Origin: Hydractinia symbiolongicarpus
Taxonomy: Eukaryota > Cnidaria > Hydrozoa > Anthoathecata > Hydractiniidae
NCBI RefSeq assembly: GCF_029227915.1
Contig: NC_079883.1
Location: forward strand, 19,158,001 to 19,222,000
Direction of reading: 5' to 3'
Length of the DNA stretch: 64,000 nucleotides
The notes beneath the pieces are model-generated. The model searched no databases and was not told the DNA's origin. It saw only the letters and a program-made list of their open reading frames with translations. Of this stretch, positions 54,841-64,000 are shown one piece after another (within the stretch, counting starts at the first letter, position 1; every line of letters begins with the position of its first letter). The position numbers and the translations under genes were made by a program.

Positions 54841-57800
54841 TATCATCTGTATAGAAATGAAGCCTGCATTCCCAGCAAAGCAGTCTACTCAGAAAACATT
54901 CTGTTACCACCTTACTCTTTGCTGTTAGATGATAATCTAAAAAAAATAACATCTAATGAAAATCTTAAGATTTTTGTGCTACATAAATTTAAAATATCTC
55001 ACAGTAAGGAATGTGCTGGTATATTGCTATTGCTAGCAGTGGACATAAATCCTAACCCGGGACCTCAATCACAACGTAATGCCAACATATGCCCTGCCTG
55101 TTTCATAACTGTAGCAAAAAACCACAGAGCAGTTGAATGTGACCAATGTAAAAAATGGCTACATATTAAGTGTGACAATATATCTGGTAAATCGTACAAT
55201 TCCATGTTGGCTGCATCTGATGACAACACTTCAAACTTTGTATGTTCCATATGCCTCCGCAATGAACTTCCTTTTGAGGATTGCTATTTTGACAACTCAT
55301 TTCCAAACGATGACATAGAACCAGATATATCTTCCTTTGAACCAAACTTTGATTTTGACCTTGGTTTAACTAATAAAAAGGGTTTCAAAATGGGTCATTT
55401 GAATGTGAATGGGTTAAGAAGCAAGCTTGATTACATAAAAGTCTTCCTTCATGAACATAAACTTGACATTCTAGCTCTAAATGAGACTAAAATTGACAGC
55501 CATGTCACCAATGCAGATATTACCATCCCTGGTTACAATATTTTTTGTTGTGACAGAAACAAACATGGTGGTGGAGTCGTAATTTATGCTATTGATACAT
55601 TACCCACTAAAAAGCTTAGCCATTTGAGTAAAGATAGTATTGAGAGTATATGGATTGAGGTCATACTAAAAAAGTCCTTCCCAATATTTTTATGTTCCAT
55701 ATATAGACCACCTGCAAAGGGAAAAGATCTTGTCATGGTGGAACGACTGTCTCGATATATCAAGGACTGCCTAAAAAACCTTCCGAAAAATCCAGAAGTT
55801 TTCATCTTAGGTGATTTAAACTGCAATTTTAATAAACCTAATAACTTGACTAGAATTCTAAAAGATTGTCTTGTCTCCTGTAACTTGAAGCAGTTTATTG
55901 ATAAGGATACTCACACAACTATTTCTTCATCTACTTTAATTGATCTCTTTATTTCCAACAGTGAGCATATATGTCACTCCTCTGTCATTGATATGGGTCT
56001 GAGTGACCACTCTTTTATATATGCCATTCGTAAATGGAAATGGGTTAAAATTCCTGCAAAAGTTATTAAATCAAGATCTTTTAAGAACTTTAACAAAGAA
56101 AACTTTTTGTATGACTTGCATTCTGTAAACTGGAATGAAATTTTAAATAAAGACAATCTTGACACAGGTTGTAATATCTTTAATGAATTTGTTACTAATA
56201 AAATTGATCAACATTCTCCTATTAAATCTAGCCGTGTCAAAGGAAATTGCCCTCAATGGCTAAATGATGACCTTATTCATGCTATAAAAGAGAGGGACGC
56301 ATCGGATCCTAAACGCCTATGGAAAACTCTTAAGGAACTTGTTCCTGATAAAAAGAACAAGAATGTTCCATCTTTCATCTCTAAGAACGACATGGAAATA
56401 AATGACCCTAAAGGTATTTTGAACTCTTTCAACTCCTTCTTTGCCACCATCGGTACTACCCTTGCTCAAAAATTTAGTTTTGACACGTCTGATGTCAATA
56501 TAAAATGTAATGAAAAAAACTTTATATTTAAAGAAGTTGATGAAATTACCGTTACCAAAATAATAACTGGTCTAAAAAACAATAAGGTCACGGGTACAGA
56601 TAAGATAGGAGTGAGAGTGTTGAAAGCTGGCCTCCAAGTTTTTTCACCTGTTCTCACCAAATTGTTTAACAAATCATTAGCTCCTGGTTATTTTCCATCA
56701 TGTTGGAAAAATAAAAGAGTATCTCCTCTTTTCAAACTGGAGATCCTAGTGATGTAAACAACTACAGACCGATTTCTATCCTTCCGGTTGTCATGAAAGT
56801 GTTTGAAAAAATTGTCCATGAGCAAATGGTTGAGTTTCTATTGGAGAATAATTTATTAAATTGCAAACAATCTGGTTTTCGAAAGCTCCATTCCACTTCT
56901 ACTGCTGCGATTGATGTGTCAGATTATATTTTAAATAAAATGGGTAAAGGCAAATATGTTGGTGCAGTTTTGGTAGATTTTAAAAAGGCTTTTGATACAG
57001 TGGACCATAAATTCTTTTAAAAAAGTTATACTGTTATGGTTTTCGAGATGGTTCTTTTGATTGGTTGGAGTCTACTTTTCTAATAGACACCAAATCACCT
57101 TGGTGAACAACACAATGTCAGATGTGATACCAAAGGAGTCCTATGGAGTCCCTCAAGGATCAGTCCTTGGACCGTTATTGTTTCTTGTTTATATTAATGA
57201 TTTAGAATCTGCAATTCACAACTCTTACTTTCATCTGTATGCAGATGACACAATAATTATTCAAAGCTGTAATTCTCCTATTGAACTTAAATCTGCACTT
57301 GAAATTGAGTTAAATAATGTCAAGCAATGGATCTACATTAATAAAGTCACCATTAAAAATGATAAAACTGAAGTGATCTTTTTTGGAAATAAAACAAAAC
57401 TTAAAGCATGCACAGACATCATTATATCATAGGATGGCATTGAATTAACTTCAAGAAAGAAGGTGAAGTACCTGGGGGTTATCTTTGATAGTAACCTGAG
57501 TTGGAAAAGTCACATCAAAAGTGTTGTTAGTAAATCATATTATAAATTCAATAAAATAAGATACATCAGTTCATACTTGAACGATGAAACAAAACAATTA
57601 CTCATGAATGCTCTTTTCATGCCATATTTATATTATTGTTCACCAACATGGTGTAATGCCAATAACTCATCTTTAAAAAAGGTGAATAAATTATTTTCTA
57701 ACATAAACACTTTCTTGGGTAGAGATGCTTCAGATCTGAACTCTCTATTTAATTTCAACTAAAGTATTTCCATTTTTAAAGCTGTTCATGAGATTGCACC

Positions 57801-58146
57801 TGCATATTTGAGCAATAAGCTAACATTAATTAAAAGCAACCATTGTCAAAGCACCAGATCATCTACAAGTAATATGTTAGTTTCCCATCGAAGTGGTGCA
57901 AGGTGTTTTAATAGAAAATTTTTATATTCATCTCCAAAGCTTTGGAATAGATTGCCAGATAATATCAGAAAATTAAATAGTCTCGTATAGTTCTTACATT
58001 CTCAATAAAATATTTTAACCTTTTTCTTTTCTTTTAACACAACTAAATAATTCTGATGTATAATAATTCTCAAAAGTGGCCCCTAGTGGAAAAAATCTGA
58101 TAGCTGTCTAAAAGCTGAAAGATTATTCTGGGCACTGCCACTATAA
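54841..58146 (+). mobile_element. near full-length CR1/L2-group LINE, several frameshifts and stops
   Basis: One continuous retrotransposon. The first frame (54919-56757, 612 residues) begins with a 2A-like motif (LLLLAVDINPNPGP near residue 38) and a PHD-like finger (CPACFITV, CDQCKKWLHIKC, CSICLRNELPF). It continues with a complete endonuclease (MGHLNVNGLRSKL, LNETKID, GGGVVIYA, SIYRPP, LGDLNCN, LIDLFISN, LSDHSFIYA) and the start of RT (NNKVTGTDKIGVRVLK). RT continues in other frames: KQSGFRKLHST and VDFKKAFDTVDHKF (56793-57020), PQGSVLGPLLFLVYINDL and YADDTIII (57061-57432), then KYLGVIFDSNLSWKSH (57463-57762) and a C-terminal SPKLWNRLPDNIR (57808-57990). The 3' UTR has GTGGCCCCTAGTGGAAA. 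Breaks near 56740, 57020, 57432 and 57762 inactivate it. Confidence 0.85.
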
Positions 58147-58154
58147 ATATACAT

Positions 58155-59446
58155 CAGTCTTGGTCATGAATATTTGCACCCGCGTATGGTGGTACGTACG
58201 CCTACACTAATACAGGCGTGCGATCAGTATCGCACGCCTAGCTTATGATTTTGGCGTGCAATTATTACATTCAGGAGAGCGGCAGCGCAGGGTTTTTGAA
58301 GCATAGTAGTTGGCAAAAAAATTGCCGACGTAATTTTGTTGTGAAATTTAAATGAATGGTGTTATTATGAAGAACGTAAGGTATAGAGAACATTAAAGTC
58401 GGCCCCTTTCCTTCATGCTGACACTCTTATGCTCGGCTGGTGCATTACACTGAGACTCGAACGAAAGACGGAGGACCATTTGGAACCATGCCACAAGTCA
58501 GTCCGACCTTCATCGTCACAGAGAATACTGCGAGAAGAGTGCGCACCCATGCAAGTTAAATATAACCAGAACATGGGAGAGGTTAGGTGTCCTGTACCTT
58601 AATACAGCTTTCGGACGAATGTTCTTGTAATGTAATAATATCAAAGAAAAAACATGTTCAATAAAGTTTAAAAAATCTATTTGAAAGGGGAAAGAGAAAT
58701 CAAATATGTGTAGTAATAATAATCGAAAAAAATGTATATCGTATTAAAAAGAAGTCTAGAAGTTCTGTCTCCTACACGACACAGCAGGCAATAAGTCAGC
58801 CCTGCCCTCGGTTTTGTGAGAAGAGATGTTCTGCGAAGACTCTAACAATTGAGTCTCCTGTACAGTTTTGCTTTTCATTGAACTGTGCCTGTGACAAGCA
58901 TTTTCGAAGCATGTCACCGGCTACTTCTGCGATATTCAACTTATGCCCTGACCTTCAGTTCGGTAATAACATGTGTACAACTTACTTCCTAATCAGTTTA
59001 TCTTAAAACATAGAGAGCTAGTTGGGACAGAACTATTAACTTAAGAAATACACCATCGGGAAGGTAGGTCAATAGGACTTGTACTTCATTTCCATTTGTC
59101 ATCGTCTTAAGGAGAGCAATACAAGGTTAATGACGAAATTTTTTGCCAGCTAAAAAACAAAAAAAATATTGTCAACGCAATACAGACGCAAAACATTTGA
59201 AATGTATCTCACGTCAGCAATTTTAATGAAGGTGGGTATTTAATAGAAATACATTTTAGAGATACATTTTAACATGGAAGAACAATTATGTATTGGGTAA
59301 AGTCTGGGTTTACTCTAAAATAGCTCAGTTCTGCTTGGCGTGTGTACGAAGTAGAACAAGGTGTGTGATAAAGAGCACGCCCGAATTTCACATAGCGTGT
59401 GCGGAGGCGTGCGCGTGCGATCGCACGCCATTCATGACCAAGACTG
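58155..59446. mobile_element. 1.3-kb MITE, 17-bp perfect TIRs, 5-bp target duplication TACAT
   Basis: Termini CAGTCTTGGTCATGAAT match perfectly inverted and are flanked by TACAT on both sides (58150-58154, 59447-59451). Just inside each end is a GC-rich dyad, GGCGTGCGATCAGTATCGCACGCC-like at about 58215-58238 and GGCGTGCGCGTGCGATCGCACGCC-like at 59406-59429. No ORF. It sits at the 3' tail of the preceding LINE. Confidence 0.8.
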
Positions 59447-59790
59447 TACATTATTATTATTTATTATTAACATTCCTTTGTTCGTGTGACATGCATGACC
59501 TGGAAATGGTACAAATTTAAAGTCTTATGAACTGCAAATAATTTTCATTATAACATCGAAAATCAAACTGTAGATTTTCTATTTTGTGCATCGCTCTCCA
59601 CACAGGTCCTGAGGCGTGCAAGGGATCACACTCTCAAGTTTTTTTTATATGTATAATGAGGCGTGCACGTGTGTGTACGATCTCACCTATTCATGACCAG
59701 GTCTGGTCAACAAATACAATGTAACTGTGTCCATTTTTTCATTATATGTAAATTATGCAAACTGTGTTAGTTTAGCCAGCCCACAGTATT
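59447..59790. other. remnant of a second MITE end, otherwise no gene
   Basis: At about 59610-59706, GGCGTGCA words and attcatgaccaggtctg resemble the right end of the preceding MITE, so a diverged sister end is likely. Confidence 0.5.
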
Positions 59791-59932
59791 TATTGCACTT
59801 ATGTATCATCATAAAATTTAAAAAAGCTTTTGTAGATAAATTACTCATGCAGAAGCATAAGCCATTTTCATCACTAGAATCTCCAGATGTAGCAATCTCA
59901 GGGTTGTAAAGTTCTTATCTAAAACCTTGGAT

Positions 59933-62900
59933 CATCATCATCATCATCATCATTCTCGGCTTAACGTCCGTTTTCCATGCTAGCATGGGTTGGACGGGGT
60001 ATATTAATGACCCTCTTCCAATCTGATCTAGACTGTGTTAGATCTAAACTCAACTTCCTCTCTATCAAGTCTGTCCTTATAACCTCCTGCCAAGTCTTTC
60101 TCGGTCTGCCTCTGGGCTTTGCCCCAGGAACTATCAAGTCTCTACACTTTCTTACCCAATTATCCTCCTCCATTCTTTCCAAGTGCCCCAGCCAATTCAA
60201 TCTTCTTATCTGGATAACATCTTTAATTCTACAGAGACTTAGCCTGCTTCTTAGCTCATCTGAACTCTTTCTGTCTCTCAGACTGGCATTACACATCCAC
60301 CTAACCATTCTCATATCATTCCTTTCTAAACGGTCAAGATCTTCCTGCTTCACTGCCCATGTCTCACTACCGTACAACATAACACTTCTTACACAGGCCT
60401 CATACAACCTACCTTTTACCTCAATTGACAGGACTCTGCTAGTCAATAAAGGAAGTAACTCTCTAAACTTTTTCCAAGCAGAACCTATCCTGCAAGTAAC
60501 ACTTCTTCCAACACCCCCTTCACTGCCCAACATATCACCTAAGTAACAGAAGTTCTTAACTATCTCTAACGAGCCACTGTTGTACATCATTAAAGCTGGA
60601 AATACTTCATTCTCTATAATCTCACCTTTGCAAGGCTTGCATACAAACTGTATGCCAGCTCTTAACCTTCCACTAATACTACTGCACTTCTTATGTACCC
60701 AATGCTTGCAAGTCTGACAAAAAATTGAGTTACTACCAACCCCTTTCCTGCAAACTCCACAAGGCCACTTTCCAACTACAAGGTCACACTTGGCTGCAAT
60801 GCTACTTATCATGACTTTAGACTTTGCTGTGTTTACCTTCAGCCCTTTCTCTTCTAGTCCTTTCTTCCACTTCTCAAACTTTTCAACTAATTCTTCCATC
60901 GACTCTGCTATGAGAACCAAATCATCTGCATACAATAACTCCCATGGGCAACCTGTTCTGAACTCCATCGACAGCGCTTCTAAGACTAGAATAAACAACA
61001 AAGGACTAAGTACAGAACCCTGATGTACACCAACATTTACACTAAATTCATCACTAAGTGAATCGTTAATCCTGACACGACTTCTAGCATTGCTGTACAT
61101 AGACTGAACCATCGTAACTAGCCATTCATCCACACCTAATTTTCTCATAGCCCACCAAATAACTTTACGTGGCACTCTATCAAAAGCTTTCTCTAAATCT
61201 ACAAAGGCAAAATAGAGATTCTTTCTCTTTCCTAAATACTTTTCCTGAAGCTGTCTGAGTAAAAATATTGCATCTGTAGTGCCACGCCCTGGAACAAAAC
61301 TAAATTGCATCTTATCTATATCAATTCTTTCTCTAAGTAACTTATCAATCACTCTTTCAATAACTTTCATTACTTGATCAACCAACTTCAAACCTCTATA
61401 GTTACCCCTTTCTAATGCATCACCCTTGCCCTTGAAACAATTCACTATTACACTCGACTGTCACTCACTCGGAATAGCACCATCCTTTATAATCTGGTTA
61501 GCAAGACTTGTAATAAGCTCAACTCCAATATATCCAGATGCTTTTACCATCTCTGCAACAATACCTGATACTCCTGCAGCCTTGCCAATCTTCATTTTCC
61601 TAATAGCCTCCACTACCCATTCTGTCTTGATCTGCATGGCTGGCCCTTCTACGACATCATCATCAGACAAATTATCCTCGTCCCAATCAAACTCAGTGTT
61701 AAGCAACCTCTGATAATGATTCTTCCAAGCTACCCTTTTCTCCTCCTCTGTGCTAGCCAAAACACCTTCATCATTACGTATACACTTCTCACCTACAATA
61801 TCTTGATTAGTCTTCTTCATTTGCTTTGCTATCTTGAATACCTCATTGCGCTGGTCTTCCCTTCTTAACACATCTGCAAATTTGTTTCTCTCTGCTTCTG
61901 ATTTTGCCTTATACACTGCTGTACGAGCCCGACGCTTAGCTTCTAAGTAAATATTTTTACTACCACCTGACTTCCACTCTTTCCAAAGTTTCCTCTTTTC
62001 CTTTATACACTGGTCAACCTCATTATTCCACCACCAGGTCTGTCTATGTCTAGCTGGTCCTTTCGTCCACCCACAGGTATCATCAGAAGCTTCTAGAAGA
62101 CAATTCTTCAAAGTAGTCCAAGTACTTTCAACATTGTCACTATCACATTGACTATTGTAGGCTAACTGCTGAACTTTTGCACTAAATTGTCTTGCTACAA
62201 TCTCTTCCTTCAGCTTCCAGACTTTTCGACGGGGCCTGTACTTTCCCTTGGCTTCTCTGACACTCTTCAAGATAATATCACAAACCAGCAACCTATGCTG
62301 GGAAACACACTCTTCCCCGGATATAACTTTCACGTCCTTCACCACTTTCTTGTCTGACTTTCTAACCAAAAAGTAATCTATCTGTGTCTTACAACCACCT
62401 GACTCATATGTTATCAGCCTACTCTGTCTCTTACTGAATGATGTGTTGCAAACCACCATGTCCGTTGCCATTCCAAACTCAAGCAATCTCTCCCCTTCCT
62501 TATTTCTGCTCCCAAATCCATAGCCTCCATGCACACCTCTATAACCTTCAGATGACTTCCCAACATGACCATTAAAGTCGCCGCCCACCATGACAAGTTC
62601 AGTGTCTCCAAACTTTGATGTGACTGCTATTAACTCATCATAAAACTTATCTTTATCTTCCTCACTGAGTCCACACTGTGGAGCATAAACTGACAGAAAA
62701 GTGACAATCCTATTACCTATTAAAAACTTTATCACTATAATACGACTATTAACACGCATAACATCTATTACTTTTTCTACCCACTTCTCTGCAACGAATA
62801 TGCCAACTCCTCCATATCCATCACTATTACCAATCCAAAAAAGCTTATACCTTGCCCTCCTACCTTCCACAAATCTCACTGAAGCTCCTCTCCACCTAAC

Positions 62901-63350
62901 TTCCTGAACACAACACATATCAACAGATCTACGTTCTAACATTTCAACTACTTCACCTGCTCTACCTCTCAGAGTACCAACATTTACACTAGCCATCCTC
63001 AACCTAGTGTTATCTACCTTGTGATGTGATAGCTGGGTAACGGTCTGACGATGCTCACATCTGACATCTGTCCTACCGTGCGCGACACCTTCACTCCTTA
63101 GAGTTCCAGCCCCGTTTACGCAGTTTGTCTGAGTAACTATTCTTACGGCCATTAATAAAAAGTTTTGGCATTGTTTTACAGCTGGATGCCCTTCCTAGCG
63201 CCAACCGTTCACAGACCGGACTGGGTGTTTTTTAAAGTGACACCATCACTATGTGGCATTTCATGGGACTTCCACAATCGCCCCTTTAAACTAAGGTATG
63301 GTGGAGGACGTTCAACTCCTCTCTTGTCTCTAAGGAGACCCTTCACCGGT
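59933..63350 (-). mobile_element. full-length RTE-clade LINE
   Basis: The 3' end (plus-strand left) begins with an (ATC)n tail at 59931-59953 and the conserved tail segment CATGCTAGCATGGGTTGGAC near 59978. The 5' end contains CTGGATGCCCTTCCTAGCGC near 63181. GGAT flanks both ends (59929-59932, 63351-63354) and is single in the empty duplicate site, indicating the target duplication. The coding region is 59961-63152. Confidence 0.85.
59961..63152 (-). pseudogene. RTE LINE polyprotein (endonuclease-RT), one in-frame stop
   Basis: From ATG 63152 a single frame of about 1063 codons is interrupted only by TGA at 61461-61463, probably a former Trp (SE-stop-QSSVIVN). Endonuclease motifs: MASVNVGTLRGRAGE, CVQEVRW, GGVGIFVAE, SVYAPQCG, VGGDFNGHVG, QIDYFLVR, SQHRLLVCD. 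RT motifs: FKGKGDALERGNYRG, FVPGRGTTDAIF, FVDLEKAFDRVPRKV, GVHQGSVLSPLLF, LLYADDLVLIAES. A PHD-like finger (CGVCRKG, CQTCKHWVHKKC, CKPCKG) lies between RT palm and the C-terminal domain, which has LNWLGHLERM and GAKPRGRPRKTW. Relative to the 24-kb copy it lacks about 18 nt where one arm of a palindrome was lost (near 61115). Confidence 0.9.
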
Positions 63351-63680
63351 GGATATCTAGTAATAACAGATTGCTATAGATTTTTGGTGTAAAAAATATG
63401 CAAGACACTCTGTTTTTTTTTAAGAGCACTTCATCAACATATTGCACTTATGTATCATCATAATATTTAAAAAAGCTTTTGTAGATAAATTACTCATGCA
63501 GAAGCATAAGCCATTTTCATCACTAGAATCTCCAGATGTAGCAATCTCAGGGTTGTAAAGTTCTTATCTAAAACCTTGGATGTCTAGTAATAACAGATTG
63601 CTATAGATTTTTGGTGTAAAAAATTTGCAAGACACTCTGTTTTTTTTTAAGAGCACTTCATCAACATATTCAATAAGTCG

Positions 63681-64000
63681 TCCATCAGTATTGATATATT
63701 TTGTGAACTCGTCATAAATATAATCCTAATATTAAACCACTACAAATTCACCATTATCAAGATTTTTACCCCACTTGATATGTCCGTAACAAAATGTTTG
63801 ACCAAATTCATTTGAATCTTCTACTGTTAAACTGTTTCTTAACTGGACAGAAAAATTTAGGGCTAGGGCATGCATCTGGACACATTTGGCACATAAACTT
63901 TCTTGGCTTTCTATTTTCGAAAGGATGGCGTCTACCTCGTTTTTTCTATTTAACCTCCTTATCTTTCCCGACTATTCTGAAACTGCCTTGATCGAAAGGT
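63681..64000. other. no gene seen
   Basis: Unique-looking AT-rich DNA to the window end; the frame 63794-63991 has no recognised domain. Confidence 0.4.

Larger units (their letters stand above)
59791..63680. repeat. tandem duplication (about 0.23-kb unit A-B) with an RTE LINE inserted in the first copy
   Basis: Part A is at 59791-59932 and 63440-63580. Part B is at 63351-63443 and 63577-63670. Order is A-LINE-B-A-B. The copies differ at only a few bases, and the duplication junction has TATT microhomology. The second copy preserves the uninterrupted target (ccttggatgtctag). Confidence 0.8.

Noticed and set aside
60790-61713. Plus-strand ORFs overlapping the RTE LINE
   Set aside because: Antisense shadows of the RT and endonuclease coding sequence.

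Overview
The window looks like a piece of an animal nuclear genome, AT-rich and crowded with transposons. The best guess is a cnidarian, probably a medusozoan. This rests on a multi-exon metazoan SYVN1/HRD1 gene, cnidarian-style RAG1-like, RTE, CR1/L2 and Penelope elements, spliceosomal introns and many MITEs. There is no bacterial-type organisation. The taxon is an inference; no rRNA, tRNA or mitochondrial marker is present to settle it.

Layout. 1-3.96 kb: right part of a decaying dsDNA virus-like element (Polinton/adintovirus type) with small divergent genes, one resembling the A1L/VLTF-2 late transcription factor family. 4-7.6 kb: AT-rich spacer. 7.6-17.5 kb, minus strand: a complete host gene, the ER E3 ubiquitin ligase SYVN1/HRD1. 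It has 13 coding exons that splice to a 604-residue protein, and one intron carries a LINE fragment, a satellite and a perfect hairpin. 18-20 kb: two MITEs, one piggyBac-type. 20.4-25.2 kb: an element with long degenerate inverted repeats, a broken gene with FEN/PIN-nuclease-like motifs and a nested RTE fragment. 26.4-27.5 kb: another RTE fragment, then a TA microsatellite.

28.8-38.9 kb: two 121-bp inverted repeats, one mismatch apart, enclose 10.1 kb. Inside is an apparently intact 11-exon RAG1-like gene of about 973 residues with the vertebrate RAG1 N-terminal zinc/RING layout and a complete DDE core. A Tigger-like element lies near the right end and no RAG2-like gene is visible. 40.6-42.1 kb: truncated Penelope-like reverse transcriptase. 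44.74-48.83 kb: a precisely bounded element (7-bp target duplication, 19-bp perfect terminal repeats) with a THAP gene and a C2H2-type gene reading inward from opposite ends, plus a hAT-like fragment fused at a perfect foldback palindrome. 49.4-51.2 kb: MULE-like element with a FAR1/ZSWIM-type fragment. 51.8-52.05 kb: a spaced-palindrome repeat. 52.4-58.1 kb: CR1/L2-group LINE copies, one with a variant 2A-like motif. 58.15-59.45 kb: a MITE with 5-bp target duplication. 59.9-63.35 kb: a nearly intact RTE LINE inserted in one unit of a young tandem duplication.

The only clear host gene is SYVN1. The most notable material is the RAG1-like locus and the THAP/C2H2 two-gene transposon. Most of the rest is transposon debris useful for dating nested insertions.
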